From Pantoea sp. (lineage in GTDB: Bacteria; Pseudomonadota; Gammaproteobacteria; Enterobacterales; Enterobacteriaceae), in assembly GCF_028283705.1 (NCBI RefSeq), contig NZ_JAPWKD010000034.1, positions 124,001 through 188,000 on the forward strand: DNA of 64,000 bases, given 5' to 3'. A program made the translations under genes and the position numbers. The notes below the pieces were generated by a model, which had not been told where the DNA came from, ran no database searches, and saw only the letters and a program-made list of their open reading frames with translations. This document shows positions 53,993 through 62,901 of the stretch, one piece after another (the stretch's first letter is position 1; every line of letters begins with the position of its first letter).

Positions 53993-54856
53993 TTAACGAT
54001 ACAAGCTGGCTTTGCCCAACCCGCCAAACAGGTTCATTTTGTAGCGAATCACCCCTTTCGCCGCCGCGATAGCTTCCGGGTAGATGGCATTCGGGTCCCA
54101 CCAGGTTTCCCGCGCCAGAATCTCGCGCACTTTCTGGAAGTAGGCGAACTTCATATCGCTGGAGATATTAATTTTCCCCACCCCGAGTGTCACCGCCTCG
54201 GCAATCTCGGCATCCGGGTTAGCGGATCCGCCATGTAATACCAAAGGAATGGTCACACGCTGCGAAATGTCTTTAAGAATATGCATCTGCAATTCCGGCT
54301 TCATATTTTTCGGATAGATGCCGTGTGCGGTGCCAATCGCCACCGCCAGAGTATCCACGCCGGTGCGCTGGATAAAATCCTCTGCCTGCGCCGGTTCGGT
54401 GTAAATCACCTTGCTGACGCCGCCTTCCACCGTGGTGCCGGTATCGCCGATGGTACCCAATTCACCTTCGACCGACACCCCGACTGCATGAGCCAGCTTC
54501 ACCACCTCTTTGGTCAGCGCGACGTTCTCTTCATAGGGCAGCAGCGAACCATCAATCATGACCGAGGTAAAGCCGCACTGGATGGCACGCAGCACCTGAG
54601 CAATGGAGGCTCCGTGATCAAGGTGAATGGTGAAAGGCACTTTGCTTTTCAGCGTACGTTCCCGTACGTAGCCAAAGAACTCATCGGTGACAAACTCCAG
54701 TTCACTGGGGTGGATCGAGATGATGGCTGGCGTGTTTGTCGCCTCAGCTTCCTCCACCACGGCGCGAATAAAGCAGCTATCCGCGACGTTAAAAGCGCCG
54801 ATGGCAAAACGGTGTTCACGGGTAGGTGCCAACATCTCTTTCATAGAAATCAACAT
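53993..54856 (-). CDS. Class II ketose-(bis)phosphate aldolase, paralogue 1
   Basis: The 287-residue zinc aldolase is of the FbaA/GatY/KbaY superfamily. Active-site residues are intact: Asp-His in HLDHGAS, Glu in EGELGTIG, His in GTAHGIYP and LHGGSAN, and the phosphate loop KINISSDM. It is the last gene of the PTS operon and would split the phosphorylated ketose into dihydroxyacetone phosphate and an aldehyde. The substrate is unknown. A 98-base gap separates it from the second aldolase. Confidence 0.9.
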   Translation of the reverse strand: MLISMKEMLAPTREHRFAIGAFNVADSCFIRAVVEEAEATNTPAIISIHPSELEFVTDEFFGYVRERTLKSKVPFTIHLDHGASIAQVLRAIQCGFTSVMIDGSLLPYEENVALTKEVVKLAHAVGVSVEGELGTIGDTGTTVEGGVSKVIYTEPAQAEDFIQRTGVDTLAVAIGTAHGIYPKNMKPELQMHILKDISQRVTIPLVLHGGSANPDAEIAEAVTLGVGKINISSDMKFAYFQKVREILARETWWDPNAIYPEAIAAAKGVIRYKMNLFGGLGKASLYR

Positions 54857-54954
54857 GTTATATTTTCCTTCAGGTGATGTTTAGTCAGGGCCGACGGCAG
54901 CGCCGACCCGATGATGAATAAAATTGGGAAAATCTGTGATTTATCGCGCGGGTG

Positions 54955-55806
54955 TCAGGCTTTGCCCGCCGAACCCGACCAGCTCAGGTACTCGGCCACC
55001 ACTTCGCGGCAGGCGGATTCCATCAGCCCGAGCAAATCCGCCAGCTCGGCGTGTGGATGCTGTTTCATGGCCTGCTGCAACGCGTTCTTACCGGCATCAA
55101 ATACCGCGGCACCGACGTTAATCTTGGCGACGCCAAACTGGCTGACGCGGCGCAGATCCCCGGCGGGTGTTCCCGAGCCACCATGCAGCGCCAGCGGGAG
55201 GGGGGAGACGGCATGCAGTTCCTGCAAGCGCTGGAAATCAATTTTCGGCTGCACGCCAGCCGGATACAGCCCATGCGCCGTACCCACCGATACCGCCAGA
55301 AGATCGATCCCGGTTTGCTCAACGAACGGCAGCACATCTGCTACCTGGGTCATCTTTACGGCGGCATCGGCCAGTTCATAAGTCGGGGCATCGGCGATAT
55401 GCCCCAGCTCGCCTTCAACGCACACTCCAGCGGTATGCGCCATCTTCACTACCTGCGCGGTTTGACGAATGTTTTCCGCCAGCGGCTCGGACGATGCATC
55501 GATCATCAGGCCGGTAAACCCAGCGCGAAATGCCTGGCCAATCAGCGGAAAGGCTTTGCCGTGGTCAAGGGCCAGCGCCACCGGCACCGTGGCATCTGCT
55601 GCCAGCGCCCGTACCAGCGGTACCGCCACGGGGGGAGGGAAATGTGCGCTATGCCCCTGATACACATTGAGGATCAGCGGAGCGCGCTGCTGTTCGGCGG
55701 CCTGAATGGCGGCGCGTGTGGTCTCAAGGTTAAAGCAGTTGATCGCCAGCACTGCGTACCGCTGCTGCGCTGCTGCCCGAATCAGGTCATTCATCATGGC
55801 AAACAT
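54955..55806 (-). CDS. Class II ketose-(bis)phosphate aldolase, paralogue 2
   Basis: The 283-residue protein has the same fold and metal ligands (ALDHGKA, EGELGHIA, GTAHGLYP, LHGGSGTP, KINVGAAV) but is clearly divergent from paralogue 1. The ATG at 55806 has an AAGGAG site six bases upstream; two further Met codons follow closely. It lies 9 bases after EIIC. Two aldolases in one operon suggest a heteromeric enzyme, two substrates, or two stereoisomers. Confidence 0.9.
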   Translation of the reverse strand: MFAMMNDLIRAAAQQRYAVLAINCFNLETTRAAIQAAEQQRAPLILNVYQGHSAHFPPPVAVPLVRALAADATVPVALALDHGKAFPLIGQAFRAGFTGLMIDASSEPLAENIRQTAQVVKMAHTAGVCVEGELGHIADAPTYELADAAVKMTQVADVLPFVEQTGIDLLAVSVGTAHGLYPAGVQPKIDFQRLQELHAVSPLPLALHGGSGTPAGDLRRVSQFGVAKINVGAAVFDAGKNALQQAMKQHPHAELADLLGLMESACREVVAEYLSWSGSAGKA

Positions 55807-55815
55807 GGTGGCTCC

Positions 55816-56907
55816 TTATTCCAGAGTGAATTTGATCTCTTCATCGCGGACGCCAGGGGCCTCCACATCGTCGAACTCTTCATCCGCCTGGGTAACGGTT
55901 TTCTTCATTAGCGACAGCATCACGCCACACACCACGGTGCCGATGCCAAGTGCCAGACAGAACAGCCAGGGTTTGGTGAACAGCGGCACCACAAACATAC
56001 CGCCGTGCGGTACCGGTGCTTCCACGCCCCACACCATGATCAGCCCACCGGCAATGGCTGAGGCCACCACGCAGCTGGCAACCACGCGCAGCAGGTCACG
56101 CGCGGCTATCGGAATTACGCCTTCGGTGATCATGCAGATCCCCATCGGGAAGGCGGCTTTCAGCGCCTCTTTTTCTGCTTTGGTGTACTTGTGACGCGTC
56201 ATCAGGAAGGAGAGGGTGATGCCGAAAGGCGGAATCATCGAACCGACAAACTTCACCGCTTCCGGCCCGTAAATACCATCGACCAGCATGCCATCGGCAA
56301 ACAGCGACATGGTTTTATTGATGGGACCGCCAAAGTCGAAGGTGGCCATGGCACCGAGAATCGCGCCCATCACAAACTTCGAGCCGCCCTGCATCGATTC
56401 CAGCAAATGAATCAGCGTCTGCTGCAACCAGACAATCGGCTGGCCGATGAAGGTCATCATCAGTAGTCCGGCGATGATGGTACTGAGCAGCGGCAACACC
56501 ATGATCGGCATCAGGCCCTGCATCGACTGCGGCAATTTAATGGTGCGGCGCAGCAGCAATACGGTGTAGCCAACAAGGAAGCCGCCGAGAATGCCACCGA
56601 TAAAGCCGGTGCCAATCTGGCCGCAGATAAAGCCGACGATCAAACCCGGGGCAAAGCCGGGGCGATCGGCGATCGAGTAAGCGATCGCCGCGCTGATCAA
56701 CGGGACAATCAGTCCCATGCCCCAGCCGCCGATCTGGTTGAGCATCCAGGCAAGGGTGCCGGTGTGTTTACCGACATCCGGTCCACCAATCACCTGGCCT
56801 AACGCGATACAGATCCCGGCGGCGACGATCAGCGGGATCATCCAGGAGATGCCAGTGAGCAGATGTCCTTTGATCTCCTGACCATACTGACGTTTGTTGT
56901 CATTCAT
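55816..56907 (-). CDS. PTS fructose-family EIIC permease
   Basis: The 363-residue membrane protein (about 9-10 helices) transports and presents a sugar for phosphorylation. Fructose-family features are PGFAPGLIVGFICGQIGTGFIGGILGGFLVGY and the substrate loop GPINKTMSLF followed by ITEGVIPIA. It is closest in layout to FrwC/FruA-type EIIC proteins. The C-terminus is an acidic cytoplasmic tail. The substrate is not known. Confidence 0.92.
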   Translation of the reverse strand: MNDNKRQYGQEIKGHLLTGISWMIPLIVAAGICIALGQVIGGPDVGKHTGTLAWMLNQIGGWGMGLIVPLISAAIAYSIADRPGFAPGLIVGFICGQIGTGFIGGILGGFLVGYTVLLLRRTIKLPQSMQGLMPIMVLPLLSTIIAGLLMMTFIGQPIVWLQQTLIHLLESMQGGSKFVMGAILGAMATFDFGGPINKTMSLFADGMLVDGIYGPEAVKFVGSMIPPFGITLSFLMTRHKYTKAEKEALKAAFPMGICMITEGVIPIAARDLLRVVASCVVASAIAGGLIMVWGVEAPVPHGGMFVVPLFTKPWLFCLALGIGTVVCGVMLSLMKKTVTQADEEFDDVEAPGVRDEEIKFTLE

Positions 56908-56918
56908 GATGGATCTCC

Positions 56919-57233
56919 TCAGGCGCGCGCCAGTGAATCCGCCACTTTTTCGAGGAATTTCACCGGTGACTTGATCACCACCTCGGTTTTCACCCTCACG
57001 ATAGGTTTGCCCTGGAAGCGCTCTTCGCCTTTGATCTTCACGTCAACCGCGAGGATCACCACATCCGCAGCGGCGATCGCCTCGCGGGTGAGTTCCGTTT
57101 CGGTGCCGATGGTGCCCTGCGTTTCGACGTGGATGGTGTGGCCCAGTGCATGGGCGCCCTTAATCAGTTTTTCCCGCGCGATGTAGGTATGCGCGATGCC
57201 TGCCGTGCAGGCCGCTACACAGACGATGTTCAT
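56919..57233 (-). CDS. PTS fructose-family EIIB
   Basis: The 104-residue phosphocarrier has its active-site Cys at position 9 in AACTAGIAHT, as in fructose-type EIIB domains. It passes phosphate from EIIA to the sugar at EIIC. It lies 11 bases before EIIC in the operon. Confidence 0.93.
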   Translation of the reverse strand: MNIVCVAACTAGIAHTYIAREKLIKGAHALGHTIHVETQGTIGTETELTREAIAAADVVILAVDVKIKGEERFQGKPIVRVKTEVVIKSPVKFLEKVADSLARA

Positions 57234-57255
57234 GTGTCACCTCAGAAGAGTAGGG

Positions 57256-57726
57256 TTAACAGAGGTCGGTTTCGGCGTACTGACTAAACAGCCGGATGAT
57301 ATTGCCGGGGTCGTTTTCCGCCAGCAGTTGGGCAATCACCTCATCATCGGCCAGCGCGCTGGCCACCTGCGACAACAGGCGAATGTGGGTGGTGTTCTGA
57401 TCTTCCAGTCGCACCGCGAACAGGATGATGCAGCGCACCTGGCTGCCATCCAGCGTTTCCCAGGGGATATCCTGCTGGGTACGCCCAATGGCTAACGTGG
57501 TTTGCCGCACGGCCGCTGATTTGCCGTGTGGAATGGCGATATGGTTTTCAAAGCCGGTGGAGCCTTCCGCTTCACGCAGCCAGACATCAGCGATAAAGGC
57601 TTCGCGATCGCTGATGGCACCGTCCTGATAAAGCAACTCGGTGAGTTCGTTAATCACTTCTTCTTTGCTGGTGGCAGTCAGGGCCAGATTGACGCGGCGC
57701 GGCGTCAGAATGCGGGAAATATCCAT
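57256..57726 (-). CDS. PTS fructose-family EIIA
   Basis: The 156-residue phosphocarrier carries the active-site His at about residue 67 in HIAIPHGKS, with FAVRLEDQNTTHIRLLSQVA typical of EIIA-Fru/Mtl domains. It accepts phosphate from HPr and gives it to EIIB. It lies between the regulator and EIIB. Confidence 0.93.
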   Translation of the reverse strand: MDISRILTPRRVNLALTATSKEEVINELTELLYQDGAISDREAFIADVWLREAEGSTGFENHIAIPHGKSAAVRQTTLAIGRTQQDIPWETLDGSQVRCIILFAVRLEDQNTTHIRLLSQVASALADDEVIAQLLAENDPGNIIRLFSQYAETDLC

Positions 57727-57744
57727 CAGTCAGACCTCATTCAA

Positions 57745-59304
57745 TTAATGTTCAGCCAGGGCGTCATTCGCCCGGTGCGGCAGCTGGCTGCCAATCATGG
57801 CGTCAGTCACCCGCCGGATATCGTCATCGTTAAAAAATGCACTGACATACACGCTGGGAATGGCGCCGGTGGCGAGGTGAATGGTGGTAATCACCAGGTC
57901 CACCGCTTCATGCTGGCAAAAGGCGGCGTGATTACTCGCCGATACCACTCCGGCGATTTCCCAATCCGGGAAGGCGCGCAGAATCCGGCTTTTCAGCAGA
58001 TGTGAGGTGCCGACGCCGCTGGAGCACACCACCAGAATGCGTTTGTGGGCAATCTGCCGCTCCAGCGCCGCCTGAAAATGGACGCAAAGGTAACCAATTT
58101 CATCATCTGCGACCGGTGAAAGATCGTAAGCGCTCGCCGTCAATTGCATCGCCTGCTGCGTCAGGAAAAATATTTCTTTCATCTCCTGCTGAATATCTTC
58201 CAGCAGCGGATTACGAATATGGATGTGATATTTAAGGCGATTTAATAACGGCTTAATATGTACCAGTAATCCGTCGAATAATAATCGGTCCTGAGATAAA
58301 TCCTGCTGAATTAATGCCGAGAAACGATCGATTAATTCACAAGTTATTTTGACCGATTCCGCAGTGGAAAATTGATTATGCAACGGCGCATGATCGCCGC
58401 GTTCTTCCACCACAATGCCGGACGAGACAATATATTGATAAATAAATCCCACCTCATCCGCCGGAAGCGCACAGCCGATGCGTGCTTCAATCTGGCTGAC
58501 CATCTGCTGCGCAATGGTCAGGATGCGTTTATCCAGGTCCTGCGCGGCAAGCGTGGTCTGTAAGGCCAGCACGTTACCCTGCGCCATGCGATGCATCATG
58601 ATTAAGATGTGGGTACACAGATTGAGATACCAGGCATCACCCAGCGGATAACTCAGCTGCTGCTCCATCTGTAACAGCAGCGCCTGCACAAAAGCGACAT
58701 CCTCGTCACCGAAGTAATGCACCAGCGCCTGCTGGCTACCGGGGTCGAGCCGTGGCAGCAGCGGCGTGCCCGCCACGTTTTGCTGCATCACATCATTAAT
58801 CAGTGACACCATCGCCTGGCGCAGTGTCTGTTCATTACCTTCAATGTGCGTGCCACCTGGGCCGCGCGCCAGCGTTAATCCCAGCGGTTGCAACCACTCT
58901 TCAATCACTTTCAGGTCATTCACGATCGAAGCGTGGCTGATAAAGTAACGCTCTGACAACTTGCTGATTGAGGTTTCACGCGGTGCATCACTCAGCAACT
59001 GAGAAGCAATCTTTACCCGGCGGCTGTTGTGGCTCAGGGCATCGCTGTTGTCATCGCCGTTCAGTTGCTGCTCCAGTTGCAGGCGCTGCTGGATATCATC
59101 AACGCGCAGTCGCACGCCGCGTCCCGGGGTCTTCTCCAGCACCATGGTCCAGTTACTGAGCCAGGCTTCCAGCCATTGCAGGTCGCGATAGATGGTTTTT
59201 TCTGATACGCCGAGCTGCTGCGCCAGTTGCTTTAACGGCTGAGGTGCGGCCTGTTGCAGCAGCAGTTTTACTAATCGGTGTTGTCGCGAAGTCAGTATTT
59301 GCAT
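57745..59304 (-). CDS. PRD-containing transcriptional regulator (BglG/MtlR/LicR type)
   Basis: The 519-residue protein starts at the ATG at 59304 behind a GGGGGA site. Domains: HTH_11-type DNA-binding region (about 1-60; LKQLAQQLGVSEKTIYRDLQWLE), a second HTH (about 95-150), PRD1 (about 180-295) with conserved His, PRD2 (about 300-415), and an EIIB-Gat/Mtl-like domain with Cys at about 427 in VVCSSGVGTSHLL. The terminal EIIA domain of MtlR is missing, so the separate EIIA product may phosphorylate it. DNA-binding HTHs rather than an RNA-binding CAT domain indicate an activator, not an antiterminator. It is the first gene of the PTS operon. Confidence 0.92.
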   Translation of the reverse strand: MQILTSRQHRLVKLLLQQAAPQPLKQLAQQLGVSEKTIYRDLQWLEAWLSNWTMVLEKTPGRGVRLRVDDIQQRLQLEQQLNGDDNSDALSHNSRRVKIASQLLSDAPRETSISKLSERYFISHASIVNDLKVIEEWLQPLGLTLARGPGGTHIEGNEQTLRQAMVSLINDVMQQNVAGTPLLPRLDPGSQQALVHYFGDEDVAFVQALLLQMEQQLSYPLGDAWYLNLCTHILIMMHRMAQGNVLALQTTLAAQDLDKRILTIAQQMVSQIEARIGCALPADEVGFIYQYIVSSGIVVEERGDHAPLHNQFSTAESVKITCELIDRFSALIQQDLSQDRLLFDGLLVHIKPLLNRLKYHIHIRNPLLEDIQQEMKEIFFLTQQAMQLTASAYDLSPVADDEIGYLCVHFQAALERQIAHKRILVVCSSGVGTSHLLKSRILRAFPDWEIAGVVSASNHAAFCQHEAVDLVITTIHLATGAIPSVYVSAFFNDDDIRRVTDAMIGSQLPHRANDALAEH

Positions 59305-59501
59305 TCGGTCCCCCTTTATTTTGGCAAAACCGTGTTCTGCTATGGTGTTTTTTATATTTTCCAGATGCCATAAATCAGGAACGCAAAAAATATCTGTCTT
59401 ATGGAGTATGAATTTAGGAAAGGAAGAGAAAAGCAACAATACTAAATGTTGTCCTCTTGCGCGGACAGGATTAATACGAAGCGTGATGAATGAAAATTAA
59501 T

Positions 59502-59517
59502 TGAGATCATGCTCACA
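59502..59517. promoter_or_regulatory. CRP-like or PRD-regulator site 1
   Basis: TGAGA-TCATGC-TCACA matches the CRP consensus TGTGA-N6-TCACA at 9 of 10 defined positions. Its near-identical inverted partner is 35 bp to the right. Confidence 0.6.
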
Positions 59518-59536
59518 GAATGCCGGGAATATTCAT

Positions 59537-59552
59537 TGTGATCATGATCTCA
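59537..59552. promoter_or_regulatory. CRP-like or PRD-regulator site 2
   Basis: TGTGA-TCATGA-TCTCA matches the CRP consensus at 9 of 10 positions. Read on the other strand it equals site 1 at 15 of 16 bases. Confidence 0.6.
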
Positions 59553-59720
59553 TTCTATTTTATTTTTATAACCGGCTTCACATTAATTTCCTGATAAAGA
59601 TTCCTGCGACCAGAGATGGCTTACCCCCTGTGACTAAGCCACGCGAATAAGGTACTATCCTCGCCAAATGACCGCCGGATGTCCCGCCGCTGTGGGCCAC
59701 GAAGTGAGGATGCGAGCTTA

Positions 59721-61991
59721 ATGAGCGAATTGACGCAGGATGGTGCAGAGCGTCTTGCCCTGCACAAATTTACAGAAAACGCGTACCTGAATTACTCGAT
59801 GTACGTGATTATGGACCGTGCGCTGCCGTATATCGGTGACGGCCTCAAGCCGGTACAGCGCCGTATCGTCTATGCGATGTCCGAGCTGGGCCTCAATGCC
59901 AGCGCCAAATTTAAGAAATCAGCGCGTACCGTGGGTGACGTGCTGGGTAAATACCATCCGCACGGCGACAGCGCCTGTTATGAAGCGATGGTGCTGATGG
60001 CGCAGCCGTTCTCTTACCGCTACCCGCTGGTGGATGGTCAGGGCAACTGGGGTGCGCCGGATGATCCGAAATCCTTTGCGGCGATGCGTTACACCGAATC
60101 ACGCCTGTCTAAATATGCCGAAATTCTGCTGAGTGAGCTGGGCCAGGGCACGTCGGATTTTATTCCCAACTTTGACGGCACCTTGCAGGAACCGAAAATG
60201 TTACCGGCGCGTTTGCCGAATATCCTGCTGAACGGCACCACCGGCATCGCCGTGGGTATGGCGACCGATATTCCTCCGCACAACGTGCGTGAAGTGGCGC
60301 AGGCGGCGATCACCTTGATCGAAAAGCCGAACACCACGCTGGATGAGTTGCTGGATATCGTGCACGGTCCGGATTTCCCGACCGAAGCGGAGATCATCAC
60401 CCCGCGTGATGAAATCCGTAAGATTTACCAGAACGGTCGTGGTTCCATCCGCCAGCGCGCGGTATGGAAAAAAGAAGACGGTGAAGTGGTGATCACCGCG
60501 CTGCCGCATCAGGTATCCGGTGCGCGGGTGCTGGAACAGATCGCCGCGCAGATGCGCAATAAAAAGCTGCCGATGGTGGAAGACTTACGTGATGAATCCG
60601 ATCACGAAAACCCCACCCGTCTGGTGATTGTGCCGCGTTCGAACCGGGTCGATCTGGATCAGGTGATGAATCATCTGTTTGCCACCACCGACCTGGAAAA
60701 AAGTTACCGCGTTAACCTCAACATGATCGGCCTGGATAACCGTCCGGCGGTGAAAAACCTGCTGGAAATTATCTCGGAATGGCTGATCTATCGCCGCGAT
60801 ACCGTGACGCGTCGCCTGAATTACCGTCTGGATCGCGTACTGCGTCGCCTGCATATCCTGGAAGGTTTGCTGGTAGCGTTCCTCAATATTGATGAAGTGA
60901 TTCACATCATCCGTACTGAGGATGAGCCGAAAGCGGTGCTGATGTCACGTTTTGACATCAGCGAAACCCAGGCTGAAGCGATTCTGGAATTAAAACTGCG
61001 TCACCTCGCTAAACTCGAAGAGATGAAGATTCGCGGTGAGCAGGCAGAGCTGGAAAAAGAGCGTGACCAGTTGCAGGCGATTCTTGCCTCCGAGCGCAAG
61101 ATGAGCAACCTGCTGAAGAAAGAATTGCAGGCAGATAGCCAGACCTACGGTGACGATCGCCGTTCACCGTTGCGTGAGCGCGAAGAAGCCAAAGCGCTGA
61201 GCGAGAATGATTTGGTTAGCGCCGAGCCGGTCACCATCGTGCTGTCACAGATGGGCTGGGTACGTAGCGCCAAAGGACACGATATTGATCCTTCCGGCCT
61301 AAGCTACAAGGCAGGGGACAGCTATCTGGCTGCCGCACGCGGTAAGAGTAACCAGCCGGTGGCCTTTATTGACTCCACCGGACGCAGCTATACCCTCGAT
61401 CCAACCTCGCTGCCGTCGGCGCGTGGTCAGGGCGAACCGCTGACCGGTAAGCTGACGCCACCGCCAGGTGCGGTGATGGAACAGGTGCTGATGGAGCCGG
61501 ATGAGCAGAAACTGCTGATGGCTTCTGACGCTGGTTATGGCTTTATCTGTACCTTTGCGGACCTGGTATCGCGTAACCGTTCCGGTAAAGCGCTGCTGAC
61601 GCTGCCGGAAAATGCCAAAGTGATGACGCCGATGGCAGTCAATCATGAAGATGACATGCTGCTGGCGATTACCCAGGCCGGGCGTATGCTGATGTTCCCG
61701 GTCGGCGAACTGCCGCAAATGTCGAAAGGCAAGGGGAACAAGATCATCTCGATTCCTTCCGCAGAGGCTGCGGCAGGGACGGATAAACTGGTATGGCTGC
61801 TGATCCTGCCGTCAGGCAGTGCCATCACTCTGCATGTCGGCAAACGTAAGATGTTGCTGCGTAGTGAAGAATTGCAGAAGTTCCGCGCTGACCGTGGTCG
61901 TCGTGGTACGTTGCTGCCGCGTGGTCTGCAACGTATTGACCGCGTCGAGCTGGATGCCCCTACGCGCCAGGGCGGTGAGAGTGAAGAGTAA
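59721..61991 (+). CDS. parC: DNA topoisomerase IV subunit A ParC
   Basis: The 756-residue subunit (E. coli 752) cuts and rejoins DNA with ParE. I start at ATG 59721 (MSELTQDGAERLALHKF), four residues longer at the N-terminus than E. coli. The quinolone-determining stretch GKYHPHGDSACYEAM has Ser and Glu at the positions of E. coli S80 and E84, the susceptible state. The catalytic Tyr lies in AMRYTESRL. The C-terminal beta-pinwheel (about 495-740) is complete. Confidence 0.98.
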   Translation: MSELTQDGAERLALHKFTENAYLNYSMYVIMDRALPYIGDGLKPVQRRIVYAMSELGLNASAKFKKSARTVGDVLGKYHPHGDSACYEAMVLMAQPFSYRYPLVDGQGNWGAPDDPKSFAAMRYTESRLSKYAEILLSELGQGTSDFIPNFDGTLQEPKMLPARLPNILLNGTTGIAVGMATDIPPHNVREVAQAAITLIEKPNTTLDELLDIVHGPDFPTEAEIITPRDEIRKIYQNGRGSIRQRAVWKKEDGEVVITALPHQVSGARVLEQIAAQMRNKKLPMVEDLRDESDHENPTRLVIVPRSNRVDLDQVMNHLFATTDLEKSYRVNLNMIGLDNRPAVKNLLEIISEWLIYRRDTVTRRLNYRLDRVLRRLHILEGLLVAFLNIDEVIHIIRTEDEPKAVLMSRFDISETQAEAILELKLRHLAKLEEMKIRGEQAELEKERDQLQAILASERKMSNLLKKELQADSQTYGDDRRSPLREREEAKALSENDLVSAEPVTIVLSQMGWVRSAKGHDIDPSGLSYKAGDSYLAAARGKSNQPVAFIDSTGRSYTLDPTSLPSARGQGEPLTGKLTPPPGAVMEQVLMEPDEQKLLMASDAGYGFICTFADLVSRNRSGKALLTLPENAKVMTPMAVNHEDDMLLAITQAGRMLMFPVGELPQMSKGKGNKIISIPSAEAAAGTDKLVWLLILPSGSAITLHVGKRKMLLRSEELQKFRADRGRRGTLLPRGLQRIDRVELDAPTRQGGESEE

Positions 61992-62039
61992 CCCTGCAAA
62001 GAATAAAGCAGGCAAGGGTATGCCACTACTGAGGAAACT

Positions 62040-62777
62040 ATGTTACTAATTTTACGGACTATTTTTGTCGTTATTTACTCGATTCTGGTCTGTGTGTTTG
62101 GCTGTATCTGGTGCCTGTTTTCACCACGCAATCCACGCCATGTCGCCACGTTCGGCCACATGTTTGGCCGCTTATCGACGGTGTTTGGCGTCAAGGTGGA
62201 ACTGCGTAAACCGGCGGATGCGGAGAGTTATGGTAATGCTATCTACATCGCAAACCACCAGAATAACTACGATATGATCACCGCCGCCAATATTGTGCAG
62301 CCCACCACGGTAACCGTGGGCAAAAAAAGCCTGCTGTGGGTACCGTTTTTTGGTCTGCTGTACTGGCTGGCGGGTAATTTGCTGATTGATCGTGACAATC
62401 GCGCTAAAGCACATGGCACCATTGGTGAGTTAATTGATCAGTTTAAAAAGAAGCGCATCTCGTTCTGGATGTTCCCGGAAGGAACGCGCAGTCGTGGACG
62501 TGGCCTGCTGCCGTTTAAAACCGGCGCATTCCATGCCGCGATGGCAGCGGGTGTGCCGATTATCCCAGTGGTGGTGTCCAACACCCATGACAAAATCAAA
62601 CTCAACCGCCTCAAAAACGGTCTGGTGATTGTCGAGATGTTGCCGCCAGTGGATACCAGCGAGTTTGCTAACAGTTCGGTGCGTAAGCTGGCGACCCATT
62701 GCCGTGAATTAATGTCGGCTAAGCTGGAAGAATTAAACGCTGAAGTCGCCGAGCGCGAAAAAAACGGTAAAATCTGA
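62040..62777 (+). CDS. plsC: 1-acyl-sn-glycerol-3-phosphate acyltransferase PlsC
   Basis: The 245-residue inner-membrane enzyme (E. coli 245) makes phosphatidic acid. Catalytic motif NHQNNYD (HX4D, about residue 73) and FPEGTRSRGRG are present after an N-terminal membrane segment. It follows parC by 48 bases and precedes ftsP, as in E. coli. Confidence 0.97.
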   Translation: MLLILRTIFVVIYSILVCVFGCIWCLFSPRNPRHVATFGHMFGRLSTVFGVKVELRKPADAESYGNAIYIANHQNNYDMITAANIVQPTTVTVGKKSLLWVPFFGLLYWLAGNLLIDRDNRAKAHGTIGELIDQFKKKRISFWMFPEGTRSRGRGLLPFKTGAFHAAMAAGVPIIPVVVSNTHDKIKLNRLKNGLVIVEMLPPVDTSEFANSSVRKLATHCRELMSAKLEELNAEVAEREKNGKI

Positions 62778-62785
62778 CCGGCCCC

Positions 62786-62808
62786 ACGGGGCAGGCAATC
62801 TGCCCCGT
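62786..62808. repeat. Hairpin between plsC and ftsP
   Basis: A 9-bp stem (62786-62794 with 62800-62808, loop GCAAT) has no T-run, so it may stabilise the plsC mRNA rather than stop transcription into ftsP. Confidence 0.45.
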
Positions 62809-62901
62809 ACGCAACAGACCCTCTCCGGGTGCAGCACAGCAATAGCAATTAGAAAAAAATGGACGGCGTCCTCACGCCACGCTCAAAAGGTCTGAAGTTT
62901 T

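Larger units (their letters stand above)
59305..59720. other. Regulatory region between the PTS operon and parC
   Basis: A 416-base AT-rich gap between divergent genes. It holds the twin 16-bp sites listed separately and must carry the promoters of both the PTS operon and parC. I see no gene in it. Confidence 0.6.

Noticed and set aside
54952..55911. 319-codon plus-strand frame opposite aldolase 2
   Set aside because: The aldolase on the other strand has an intact active site and operon context; the antisense product matches nothing.
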